Shown here: piece after piece, positions 7,858 to 15,048 of the stretch
Layout: each line of letters begins with the position of its first letter
Position numbering within the stretch: the stretch's first letter is position 1
From: Wolinella sp052173415
GTDB lineage: Bacteria; Campylobacterota; Campylobacteria; Campylobacterales; Helicobacteraceae
DNA: 20,608 bases
Direction of reading: 5' to 3'
Assembly: GCA_052173415.1 (NCBI GenBank)
Contig: JBQMYQ010000035.1
Span: 1-20,608, forward strand
Program-made: the position numbers and the translations under genes
The notes under the pieces: generated by a model
What the model saw: only the letters and a program-made list of their open reading frames with translations
The model's database searches: none
What the model was told of the DNA's origin: nothing

Positions 7858-8567
7858 TGAGAGAGAATAGCGAGTGGATTAGCATTTCTGATATGATGGC
7901 GGGGCTAGTAATGGTCTTTTTGCTCATCGCGGTCTCCTACATGGTAAGCTCTGCGTATGACCGAAAGAGCCTAGAGCGCAAGAATCGTGAGCTTCATGAG
8001 TTAAATAGTAGGATGAGTGATGTGGCGCGAACGTTTAGAAATCTGCAGCTTGATCTATACAACGACCTTTTGCGCGAATTTTCTAGGAATCTCAACGAAT
8101 GGAATGCGACGATCGATATGGATAATACAATCAGATTCCGCGAACCTGATGTCCTTTTTGATATGGGGAAAAGCCAAGTTAAGGGGCGATTTAAGATCAT
8201 ACTAGATGATTTTTTTCCACGCTATGTCAAAATCCTCACTCAGGAGAAGTATCGCAACGATATTGAGGAGATTCGGATTGAGGGGCATACTTCTAAAGAG
8301 TGGAATCGTGCCAAGACACCAGAGGAGCAATATCTGGGTAATGCAGCGCTCTCGCAAGCTCGAGCTTTTGGGGTGCTTGAGTATTGCTTCTCGCTAAAGG
8401 CTATCCAAAGCGAGCAAGAGTGGCTTGTAAAAGTGTTGCGCGCGAATGGTCTCTCCTTTGCAAAGCCCCTTGATTCCGAGGGACTCTCTAGGCGCGTAGA
8501 GTTTCGCGCAATTACACGAAGTCATCAGAAGATTTTGAAAATTCTTGACTTAAGCAAGGAGTTATGA
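7857..8567 (+). CDS. ZorB-like MotB/OmpA-domain motor subunit
   Basis: Partner of the ZorA-like protein. The 236-aa chain starts with a short cytoplasmic segment, then one span carrying SISDMMAGLVMVFLLIAVSY (about residues 9-28). Asp12 sits where MotB, ExbD and ZorB have their ion-carrying Asp. A helical linker (about 33-80) leads to an OmpA-like peptidoglycan-binding domain (about 90-222), with FREPDVLFDMG, IEGHTS (141-146), NAALSQARA (162-170) and SRRVEFRAI (211-219). The length and the SDxMAGL-type span fit ZorB better than flagellar MotB, which is longer. The start overlaps the previous gene's stop by one base (TAATG), so the two are translationally coupled. The expected complex is a rotary 5:2 ZorA:ZorB assembly anchored to the cell wall, which is inference from known Zorya structures. 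Confidence 0.84.
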   Translation: MRENSEWISISDMMAGLVMVFLLIAVSYMVSSAYDRKSLERKNRELHELNSRMSDVARTFRNLQLDLYNDLLREFSRNLNEWNATIDMDNTIRFREPDVLFDMGKSQVKGRFKIILDDFFPRYVKILTQEKYRNDIEEIRIEGHTSKEWNRAKTPEEQYLGNAALSQARAFGVLEYCFSLKAIQSEQEWLVKVLRANGLSFAKPLDSEGLSRRVEFRAITRSHQKILKILDLSKEL

Positions 8568-10250
8568 TTGTCCTATACATCGGTTGCTATTGAGGCTTTT
8601 TCGGGGCTTGGGCTATTTTTATTTGGCATGTATTACATGGAACGCGCGATTGAGGAGAGTGCAGGGCGGACGTTTAAGCGGTTAATTAAGGACTTCACCG
8701 CGACGCCCTTTAAGGCGGTAATGAGCGGGATTTTCTCGGCTGCAGCGCTTCAGAGCAGCACCGTGGTTGCACTCATGACACTATCCTTTGTCGGGGCTGG
8801 GCTTGTGAGCCTCACAAGTGCCATTGGCGTAGTATTTGGCGCAAGTTTTGGGACGACATTTTCTGCATGGCTTGTCGCACTCATCGGCTTTAAGATTAAA
8901 ATCGACGCGCTCGCCCTGCCCGTAATTGGACTAGGCGGATTTATCCTTATTTTTAACAAACGAAGCAACTCGAAATTCGTGGGAATCGCGCGCATGATGC
9001 TTGGCTTTGGATTCCTCTTTTTGGGATTGCATTATCTCAAGCAGAGCTCTGATTTTCTCTCCGCCTCCTTTGATTTTAGCGAATACTTGCTCTATCCTTT
9101 GCCGATATTTATCTTAATTGGCGCGATTCTCACCATAGCGATCCAATCCTCATTCGCCCTCGCTGCAATCGCCCTTGCCGCGCTGAATGCGCACGTGATC
9201 GACTTCCCCGTCGCCGCAGCTCTGGTCGTGGGCTCAAATGTCGGCACAACGACGACCTCACTCATCGGCTCGCTTGGAGGTGGCGCGGATAAGAAGCGCG
9301 TCGCCATTGCACACTTTGGCTTTAACCTAATCATCGCTATGATCGGCTATGTGTTGCTCTCACCGCTAACATATATCGTCATGGAGGGCATGGGCTTAAA
9401 AAACGATCAATCTGTGGCGCTTGCGATGTATCAGACGCTCTTTAATCTCATCGGTCTTCTGCTCCTTGCGCCCTTTATTCCGTGGTTTTCGAGGTGGTTA
9501 TCGGCATTTTTTGCAAACGAGCAGAGTGAAGAGGTAACGCAATACATCGGCGCGGTCGATACGACCGTCGTAGATGCTTCACTTGAGGCGATTTACAAGG
9601 AGAGTATCTACCTGCTAGAATCAGTCTTGCGTTTTGGCTCACTCCTGCTTAGTCTCAATCCTGAGGAGGTTTTTAACCGCAACAAGCGGATCTGGAAAGT
9701 GCTCGCCAAAGAGAATGTCGGCAGAGAGGATAATGTCCCAAAGATTTATCGCAATATTAAGCGGCTTGAGATGCGGATTCTCGCTTATGGAGGGGAGTTT
9801 GACCATAAGACGCTCGAAGAAGAAGAGAAGCTACGTCTAAGCAAAATCCTCCAAGCGGTGCGCGACATCTCCTATGCAGCGAAGATGCTCAAAGATGCAA
9901 AGGCGAATATCGAAGAATTCAGCGATAGCGATATTGAATACATCAATGACAATTACGATCGCATTCGCTACGATTTGATGAAGCTTTTTAGGAATATTAA
10001 GCAGATTTTAGACGAAGATGAGACGGACGATTCCTTCGCCGAGGCACAAAAGGTCGCGAAAGATATGGAAAATGAGAATGAGGAGACGGTGCGCGTGATC
10101 GCTCAAGTCGTCAAGGAGTATAATATCCCCGATGATCTCGCCTCATCGCTTCTAAACCTCAACAGAGCCGTCATCAACGCAAACGATTCTCTGCTTAGGT
10201 CGCTCATCACGCTACTGAAGCTTGAGAATAAGAGTCAAGTTTCTGCGTGA
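8568..10250 (+). CDS. Na+/phosphate-cotransporter-family protein with PhoU-like C-terminal domain
   Basis: Belongs to the Na/Pi-cotransporter II-related family (NptA/YjbB type). The 560-aa protein has an inverted-repeat transporter core: the first repeat has LQSST at 61-65 and FGASFGTTFSA at 90-100, and the second has IQSS at 192-195 and VGSNVGTTTTS at 221-231. About eight or nine hydrophobic spans run to residue 320. Beyond residue 340 is a soluble, charged helical domain of about 210 residues resembling the PhoU-like tail of YjbB proteins. The start is TTG, with a strong AAGGAG site six bases upstream, and it directly abuts the zorB-like stop codon. It is therefore very likely in the same operon as the motor. 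Around 9100-9330 the gene is richer in G and C than its neighbours. Transport of phosphate specifically is not shown by the sequence. Confidence 0.87.
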   Translation: MSYTSVAIEAFSGLGLFLFGMYYMERAIEESAGRTFKRLIKDFTATPFKAVMSGIFSAAALQSSTVVALMTLSFVGAGLVSLTSAIGVVFGASFGTTFSAWLVALIGFKIKIDALALPVIGLGGFILIFNKRSNSKFVGIARMMLGFGFLFLGLHYLKQSSDFLSASFDFSEYLLYPLPIFILIGAILTIAIQSSFALAAIALAALNAHVIDFPVAAALVVGSNVGTTTTSLIGSLGGGADKKRVAIAHFGFNLIIAMIGYVLLSPLTYIVMEGMGLKNDQSVALAMYQTLFNLIGLLLLAPFIPWFSRWLSAFFANEQSEEVTQYIGAVDTTVVDASLEAIYKESIYLLESVLRFGSLLLSLNPEEVFNRNKRIWKVLAKENVGREDNVPKIYRNIKRLEMRILAYGGEFDHKTLEEEEKLRLSKILQAVRDISYAAKMLKDAKANIEEFSDSDIEYINDNYDRIRYDLMKLFRNIKQILDEDETDDSFAEAQKVAKDMENENEETVRVIAQVVKEYNIPDDLASSLLNLNRAVINANDSLLRSLITLLKLENKSQVSA

Positions 10251-10261
10251 AATGCCGATAG
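10235..10261 (+). promoter_or_regulatory. Sigma-28 (FliA) promoter of the yjfB-like gene
   Basis: TCAAGTTT at 10235-10242, eleven spacer bases, then GCCGATAG at 10254-10261. The classical sigma-28 consensus is TAAAGTTT-N11-GCCGATAA, so both boxes match at seven of eight positions with exact spacing. The promoter overlaps the last codons of the upstream transporter gene. It is followed within about 35 bases by the start of a YjfB-like motility gene. Together these strongly suggest membership of the late flagellar regulon. Confidence 0.8.
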
Positions 10262-10294
10262 TTTGATACGTCATCTTATTAGAAAGGATTGACA

Positions 10295-10513
10295 ATGGAT
10301 CTTATGGGAATCGGAGCAGGGTTGGCAAATAGTTCGGGTCCTGTGGCTATTCCGGTGTTAAAAAAGGCTATGGAGACACAAGAGAATCTCGCGATGCAGA
10401 TACTGGAGGGGACGCTAGGTGCGCTAAGTCAGCCCAGCCCATCCTCTCATGCCCCCATTCAGGAAGCGGCGGTAGCGACGGGTCGAGGCACTTCACTTGA
10501 TGTTCGTGCGTAA
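10295..10513 (+). CDS. YjfB-like putative motility protein (72 aa)
   Basis: Small soluble protein whose central segment (AIPVLKKAMETQENLAMQIL, about 23-42) matches my recollection of the YjfB putative-motility family, in which a hydrophobic N-terminus is followed by a VLKKAMDxQ-type helix. The molecular role of the family is not established. The ATG at 10295 is preceded by AAGGA with six bases between. A TTG two codons earlier is less likely. The tail beyond residue 45 is Ser/Pro/Ala/Gly-rich and probably disordered. The gene has its own near-consensus sigma-28 promoter ending 33 bases upstream, which independently points to flagellar regulation. It is separated from the ZorAB-like operon by that promoter, although read-through is possible. 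Confidence 0.78.
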   Translation: MDLMGIGAGLANSSGPVAIPVLKKAMETQENLAMQILEGTLGALSQPSPSSHAPIQEAAVATGRGTSLDVRA

Positions 10514-10735
10514 GTAAAACTCCCTAGGAGAGGTCGTTTTGGCTTTCTCCTTTGGGTGTGATGACTATTCTTGTTCCTGCAGGTCTCTTTAAATTTTTAT
10601 TCCTTATCCCCCTGCACAGCAAAGATTATCCCTTGCTTTCCTCTTCTTTAGCCCTCCACTTTTTTAAGTTTTTACAGCTCGTAAAAGTATTTTTGGCAGG
10701 CAACTTATGCAAGTGAAAACCTGAATGCTTGTTGT

Positions 10736-10767
10736 GTTTCAATCCCCTTAATCGGGTCAGGATTGAC
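10736..10767 (-). repeat. Solitary CRISPR-repeat-like hairpin element
   Basis: Read on the minus strand, this 32-base element begins GTCAATCC, has the core GACCCGATTAAGGGG and ends GGATTGAAAC. The ATTGAAAC end and the short central GC stem are typical of type I and III CRISPR repeats. It can fold: CAATC (10740-10744) pairs with GATTG (10761-10765), and CCC (10745-10747) with GGG (10754-10756). I found no second copy in the window and no cas gene, so this is not an array. It may be a relic, a solo unit, or a chance intergenic hairpin. Confidence 0.35.
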
Positions 10768-10857
10768 TGAATAGCCTAAAAGACTATGCTCTTTGGAGAA
10801 AAATTAATGAATTTACTTGAGAAAAGAGCTTTTAGAGTGCCTAAAATCAACCAAAAG

Positions 10858-10873
10858 TGCGAAAAAGTTCGCA
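10858..10873. repeat. Short perfect inverted repeat
   Basis: TGCGAA, a four-base AAAG spacer, then TTCGCA. The dyad is six bases per arm in otherwise AT-rich DNA about 100 bases before the 6S-type promoter. It could be an operator or an RNA hairpin. There is no T tract, so a terminator is unlikely. Confidence 0.35.
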
Positions 10874-10971
10874 AATCTAAGAATCGGAGAAAAAGCGAGA
10901 CTCGGAAAATATTCGCTTTGAAATAATGCGCGTGCGCTCTCGTAAAATAGGGAAAAATGTATCTTTTTTGT

Positions 10972-10977
10972 TATAAT
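10972..10977 (+). promoter_or_regulatory. -10 box of the 6S-type RNA
   Basis: A perfect TATAAT preceded by a T-rich stretch (CTTTTTTGT) and earlier A-rich blocks, in the style of Helicobacter vegetative promoters. The predicted start is about 10981-10984, which coincides with the first paired base of the terminal stem of the downstream RNA. Confidence 0.65.
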
Positions 10978-10980
10978 CAT

Positions 10981-11183
10981 GGCGTCTGGATGAAGCGTGA
11001 TTTCCAACATATTGGGGTCCGACAATCAAAGTTTAGTCAGGCGTGTAGTTGCTCTTGTGTGTTCGGTGTTTCCGCTTGTAGCTCCCTATGGAGTGAGGAT
11101 CTGTCGCCTAAAGGAGTGCTCTAGTCCTGAGTTGTTGGCTTTTTAGGGCTACACAACTTGGTAACGCCCGTCCGGACGCTATT
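10981..11183 (+). ncRNA. ssrS: Probable 6S RNA
   Basis: A roughly 200-base non-coding segment folds end to end into a rod. Bases 10981-10992 pair completely with 11169-11180 (GGCGTCTGGATG with CGTCCGGACGCT, including G-U pairs). The helix continues after a small bulge with GCGT 10995-10998 against ACGC 11164-11167, and then CCAA 11004-11007 against TTGG. After an open central bubble come CCGACAA 11019-11025 with TTGTTGG 11132-11138, and AGGCG 11039-11043 with CGCCT 11105-11109. A closed terminal stem, large central bubble and long apical arm of this size are the 6S RNA plan. 6S binds sigma-70 RNA polymerase as a promoter mimic. It begins just after a TATAAT box, ends about 20 bases before purD, and no terminator intervenes. 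I could not test it against a covariance model. Confidence 0.68.
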
Positions 11184-11201
11184 TGTATCGATGGAGTGCG
11201 T

Positions 11202-12461
11202 ATGAAAATTCTCATTATAGGAAGTGGAGCGCGGGAGTATTCCATTGCTTTGGCTCTCAAAAAAGATGCGCGAGTGAAGCAGATTTTTTTCTCTCCCGGC
11301 AATGGCGCGACGCTGGGAATCGGCGAGAATCTCAGCTTTGCTTCCTATGATGAGCTGGCGGAATTTGCCCTTTCGCGCGCGTTGGATTTGGTCGTGATAG
11401 GACCTGAGCAGCCTTTGGTTGATGGCTTGAGCGACCTTTTGCGCCAAAAAGGGCTTGCCGTTTTTGGTCCTAGCGCGAGTGCAGCGAGACTAGAAGGCTC
11501 AAAAGGCTTTATGAAAAATTTTGCCGCTCGCCATGGGCTTCCTAGCGCGCGATTCTTGGAGACTAGCTCGCTGGATGAGGCGAAGCGTTTTATCACTTCG
11601 CTCACGCCCCCTGTGGTGGTGAAGGCCGATGGTTTGTGCGCGGGCAAGGGCGTGATCATTGCTCAAAGCCACGAAGAAGCCATGGAATCGTGCGCAAAAA
11701 TGCTCAGTGGCGAGGGGTTTGGCGAGGCGGGGAAGCGCGTCGTAATTGAGGAGTTTTTGGAAGGCTTTGAGCTCTCGGTTTTTGCACTTAGTGATGGCGA
11801 GGATTATATTCTGCTACCTGCATGTCAGGATCACAAGCGTCTTTTGTCTGGGAATCGCGGTCCAAATACCGGTGGAATGGGAGCATATGCGCCCACTCCT
11901 TTGGCGAGCCCGGAGCTTCTAAGTAAAATTGATGAGCGTATTATCGCCCCTACGATCAAGGCGATGAAAAGCGAGGGGAATCCTTTCTGCGGCGTGCTTT
12001 TTGCGGGAATCATGGTCGTTGAGGGCGAGCCCTATTTGCTTGAATTTAATGTCCGTTTTGGTGACCCTGAATGCGAAGTTCTGTTGCCTCTTTTAAAAAC
12101 TCCTCTGCTTGATCTGCTTTTAGCAAGCGCAAAAGGCGGGATTGCTAGGCTCAAAGTGGAATTTTGGGATCGATTTTGCGTGGGAGTCGTCATGGCTTCA
12201 GGGAATTATCCTTACGGAAATTCCGCGCCCCAGAGGATTAATATCGCTTCAGATTATGCAGAGAGTGAGGAATCGCACCTCTCTTTTGCGGGCGTGAGCT
12301 TCAAAGAGGGCGCGCTTTATGCGAGTGGCGGGCGGGTGCTTGTGTGCGTCGCGTCGGGCAGGGACGTGAAAGAGGCACGCGATCGAGCCTATGAGCTGGT
12401 TTGTAAGGTCGATTTTATTGGGGCGCAGTGCCGAAATGATATTGCACATGAGGTTTTGTGA
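11202..12461 (+). CDS. purD: Phosphoribosylamine-glycine ligase (GAR synthetase)
   Basis: ATP-grasp enzyme of de novo purine synthesis that joins glycine to 5-phosphoribosylamine. At 419 aa it has the standard bacterial length. It opens MKILIIGSGAREYSIALAL, the family's G-x-G-x-R-E N-terminal motif, and carries VVIGPEQPLVDGL, FGPSASAARLEGSK, the ATP-grasp segment VVVKADGLCAGKGVII, the family signature HKRLLSGNRGPNTGGMGAYA and the metal-binding LEFNVRFGDPECEVLL. The ATG at 11202 is chosen because GGAG lies five bases before it. A GTG two codons upstream overlaps that ribosome site. No promoter lies between the 6S-type RNA and this gene, so it is probably expressed from the RNA's promoter, much as ygfA follows ssrS in enterobacteria. 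Confidence 0.96.
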   Translation: MKILIIGSGAREYSIALALKKDARVKQIFFSPGNGATLGIGENLSFASYDELAEFALSRALDLVVIGPEQPLVDGLSDLLRQKGLAVFGPSASAARLEGSKGFMKNFAARHGLPSARFLETSSLDEAKRFITSLTPPVVVKADGLCAGKGVIIAQSHEEAMESCAKMLSGEGFGEAGKRVVIEEFLEGFELSVFALSDGEDYILLPACQDHKRLLSGNRGPNTGGMGAYAPTPLASPELLSKIDERIIAPTIKAMKSEGNPFCGVLFAGIMVVEGEPYLLEFNVRFGDPECEVLLPLLKTPLLDLLLASAKGGIARLKVEFWDRFCVGVVMASGNYPYGNSAPQRINIASDYAESEESHLSFAGVSFKEGALYASGGRVLVCVASGRDVKEARDRAYELVCKVDFIGAQCRNDIAHEVL

Positions 12462-12916
12462 TGAATGAACGTTTGGAAGAGATATTTATGCGCGAAGGGC
12501 TAAAAAGTCCGACGATGGGTAGGCGTATGCTCGCTTATATGATTGATGATTTGCTCATTACGCTGATTATTGTCGTCTCTTTGTGGGAATCGCTCGCGCT
12601 GCAGGGCAACGATCCCGAAGCGATGATTGCCGTGATTAATTCAGCCGTTTTGGAAGTAATTGCGCTCAAATTCGCTTACCATTGGCTTTTTACCGCACTG
12701 TATGGAGCGAGTCTAGGGAAGATATTTGTAAAAATTCGCATCATTTCTATTGATACGCTTGACAATCCAAGCTTCCTGCACGCGGCTTCGCGCGCCATTT
12801 TTCGCGTTTTAAGTGAGATTTTATTTTATATTCCCATGCTTATGGCATTGGCCGATTCTCATGCGCGCACGCTCCATGATCGATTCTCGCGCACGGTTGT
12901 AATTTCACTTGCCTAG
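12461..12916 (+). CDS. RDD-family integral membrane protein
   Basis: A 151-aa membrane protein of the RDD family, whose general function is poorly defined. The N-terminal RRMLAYMIDDLLITLII segment carries the Arg...Asp-Asp signature in the first span. The second hydrophobic region (about 58-80) precedes YGASLGKIFVKIRII, a conserved RDD element, and the C-terminus has RTLHDRFSRTVVI. The start overlaps the purD stop (TGATG). A GTG one codon earlier is possible. Its end overlaps the lptD start. The order purD-RDD-lptD recalls H. pylori. A link to LPS or envelope assembly is only a guess from position. Confidence 0.86.
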   Translation: MNERLEEIFMREGLKSPTMGRRMLAYMIDDLLITLIIVVSLWESLALQGNDPEAMIAVINSAVLEVIALKFAYHWLFTALYGASLGKIFVKIRIISIDTLDNPSFLHAASRAIFRVLSEILFYIPMLMALADSHARTLHDRFSRTVVISLA

Positions 12917-15032
12917 ATTCCTCCTTTTTGCGCTTGTGTTACTCTCTTTAGAGCTCTTTGGGCGAGCGAATGTTGAGCGATTTGATGGCGAACAAAATCG
13001 TGTTTTTGAGTTCCTCGCAGATCACATGGAGACCCGAGGGGATATTCTTATTGGCAGGGGAAGCGTCGTGCTCATTAATCTTGATTACTACGCCACGGCG
13101 CAATATGCGCGCTATGATCCGCAAGGTGGGGGAATCGAGCTCAAGGGCGATGTGCATGTTTTTAAGGGCAATTCGCTTTACCTAAAAGCGCAGAGCGTTC
13201 GTATTGAGCTAGGCGAAGATCATGCCTTTTTAGAGCCCTTTTATCTACAGGATAGTTCTACGGGTATGTGGATTAGCTCGAGCGAGGCTGATTTTAATGA
13301 GAAAAATTACGCCTTTAAGGAATCGATCCTCTCTACATGCAATGTTGTCAAGCCCATTTGGCATCTTGAGATGGACGAGGGAAGCTATGATGCGGAGCGC
13401 GAATGGATGAGCCTTTGGGGGACGCGGCTCTATTTTTATCGCTATCCTATTTTTTACATGCCCTATCTCTCCTTTTCGGCGGGCTATAAACGCAAGAGCG
13501 GGCTTTTGTATCCCTATTTTGTGCATTCAAAAAGCGATGGATTCGCGTATATCCAGCCCGTTTTTATTGCACCAAGTGATCGCTGGGATATTACGCTCTC
13601 CCCGCAGATTCGCACCAAGCGCGGCGAGGGAATCTTCGGTGAATTGCGAATTGCTGATGAGCATAATAATATTCTGTGGTTTAACGCGGGCCTGTTTCGC
13701 AATAAAAGACATTATCAACTAGCAAATGATCTCAAAAATCGCACCCATGTGGGCTATCAGCTCAGATATCATCGATATTCGCTCCTTGAGCACTATTTTG
13801 AGCACTTCAATAGCGATGGAATCTACGTCGATTTTACGCACCTAAATGACCTTGATTACCTGCGCTTACAGCAAGAGGGCGAGAGCAACGTAGACATTCG
13901 CGACAAACTGCTTACCTCAAGGCTCAATTATTACCTAAAAGGTGAGCAGGATTATTTGGGAATCTACGTAAAATATTATATCGACCTCTCAAAAGTGGAT
14001 AACAAAAGCACGTTGCAAACGCTACCCAATATCCAGTATCATCAGCATCTAACGCCCATACTTTCTGATTTTTTGACCTATTCTGTGGACTATCAGATTA
14101 AAAACCTCTCTCGCCGCGTGGGTTATGAGCTTGTGCAGCAAGAGGTCAGGATTCCCCTCATTTATACGACTCCTCTGCTCTATGAGTATCTCTCGCTCTC
14201 ACTCTCAGCCAACCTCTACGCAAGCAAGGCAAACTACCGAGGAATGCGCTCTAGCGTCGATTCCCTGATTCAAAATGGCACTTTTTACAGCAACTACTAC
14301 ACCGTGGCACTCAATAGCGATCTTGCGCGCTTTTATGGGGACATTTTTCATACAACTCACTATGGGGCTTCCTATACGATTCCCGGAGCCAAAGAGCAAA
14401 GGGGCGAGTTTACCGAAGTTTTGACACTGCCCGGCTGGAGTGATGAGCTACGTCTTGATCTTTCGCAATACTTTTATGATCGCGATTCCTCGCTCAAGCT
14501 CTATCACAAAATGGTGCAATCAGTCTATTTTGATGACAAAAATCAAAAACAAAAATATGGCGAGCTGGAAAATGAGGCGCGCTATCATTTTGATAGGCAC
14601 TGGAATGTCGCAAGCACGCTCTTTTATTCCCATGATGAGCGTCGTCTTACGGAGGCTTCACATGATTTAGAGTATTATGAAGACTATTTTAATGCCTACG
14701 CGGGGCACTTTTTTAGGGAGCGATTCTTGCGCTCTTCGAGTGGGGATCGCGAGGTGCTAAAGACGAGCTTCGTGCGCGCGGGTTTTCATAAGGAGTTTGA
14801 GGAGTTTGCGCTTTTTGGGAATCTGGGCTATGACTACATTGATCACTACGTCCGCACGTGGGATCTGGGAATCCAAAAAGAGGTGCGCTGCTTCTCTTAT
14901 CGTCTCAATTTTATTAACGAGATCCGCCCTGTGCTAACAAGCAGTGGCGCGATCCCAAAGAGCGATCGATACGTGATGTTTGAGTTTCGCTTTATCCCCG
15001 TAATCAGCGGTAATTTTAAAAATGAGTACTAA
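12909..15032 (+). CDS. lptD: LPS-assembly outer-membrane protein LptD
   Basis: Outer-membrane translocon that, with LptE, inserts lipopolysaccharide into the outer leaflet. The 707-aa precursor has a signal peptide (about 1-20, LLFALVLLSLELFGRA). An OstA/LptA-like beta-jellyroll domain (about 21-130, with GDILIGRGSVVLINLDYYAT and GGGIELKGDVHVFKG) follows. The large C-terminal barrel shows alternating aromatic strands and the family motif RYPIFYMPYLSF near 180. I see only two cysteines, about residues 144 and 661, whereas E. coli LptD has four. A single inter-domain disulfide is possible. The start is TTG, overlaps the RDD gene by eight bases and has no strong ribosome site, so translation is probably coupled. 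The following MCE gene starts 16 bases after the stop. Confidence 0.92.
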   Translation: MPRFLLFALVLLSLELFGRANVERFDGEQNRVFEFLADHMETRGDILIGRGSVVLINLDYYATAQYARYDPQGGGIELKGDVHVFKGNSLYLKAQSVRIELGEDHAFLEPFYLQDSSTGMWISSSEADFNEKNYAFKESILSTCNVVKPIWHLEMDEGSYDAEREWMSLWGTRLYFYRYPIFYMPYLSFSAGYKRKSGLLYPYFVHSKSDGFAYIQPVFIAPSDRWDITLSPQIRTKRGEGIFGELRIADEHNNILWFNAGLFRNKRHYQLANDLKNRTHVGYQLRYHRYSLLEHYFEHFNSDGIYVDFTHLNDLDYLRLQQEGESNVDIRDKLLTSRLNYYLKGEQDYLGIYVKYYIDLSKVDNKSTLQTLPNIQYHQHLTPILSDFLTYSVDYQIKNLSRRVGYELVQQEVRIPLIYTTPLLYEYLSLSLSANLYASKANYRGMRSSVDSLIQNGTFYSNYYTVALNSDLARFYGDIFHTTHYGASYTIPGAKEQRGEFTEVLTLPGWSDELRLDLSQYFYDRDSSLKLYHKMVQSVYFDDKNQKQKYGELENEARYHFDRHWNVASTLFYSHDERRLTEASHDLEYYEDYFNAYAGHFFRERFLRSSSGDREVLKTSFVRAGFHKEFEEFALFGNLGYDYIDHYVRTWDLGIQKEVRCFSYRLNFINEIRPVLTSSGAIPKSDRYVMFEFRFIPVISGNFKNEY

Positions 15033-15048
15033 TCCAAAAGGAAGCAAA

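Larger units (their letters stand above)
10514..10970. other. Intergenic region with hairpins and no convincing gene
   Basis: About 460 bases between the yjfB-like gene and the 6S-type RNA promoter. It is AT-rich and has no GGAATC motif. A weak hairpin (GGAGA at 10530-10534 with TCTCC further on, followed by TTT) may end the yjfB-like transcript. A second AT-rich hairpin (TTTTAC at 10670-10675 with GTAAAA at 10681-10686) is followed by a short T run. There is also the CRISPR-repeat-like element at 10736-10767 and a small dyad at 10858-10873. A 51-codon + strand frame (10561-10716) lacks a ribosome site, and I do not call it. Confidence 0.5.

Noticed and set aside
8017..8397. Two short + strand frames inside the zorB-like gene
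   Set aside because: They are out-of-frame shadows of a well-supported coding sequence and encode no recognisable protein.
5749..8567. Flagellar motAB stator genes
   Set aside because: The first protein has three rather than four spans and a 600-residue tail, and MotA's cytoplasmic loop is absent; the second is shorter than MotB.
5594..10513. Complete canonical Zorya type I or II system
   Set aside because: ZorA- and ZorB-like genes are present, but no ZorC, ZorD (helicase/nuclease) or ZorE (HNH nuclease) is found before or after them.
10561..10716. 51-codon hydrophobic + strand frame starting MTILVPAG, possible toxin-like peptide
   Set aside because: No ribosome site, no recognisable family, low-complexity AT-rich DNA; chance frame is likelier.
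10700..10850. CRISPR array
   Set aside because: Only one repeat-like unit; no second copy at a 60-75 base period in either direction and no cas genes.
10813..11025. 70-codon minus-strand frame across the 6S promoter
   Set aside because: It runs through the TATAAT box and the start of a structured RNA, with no ribosome site or recognisable family.
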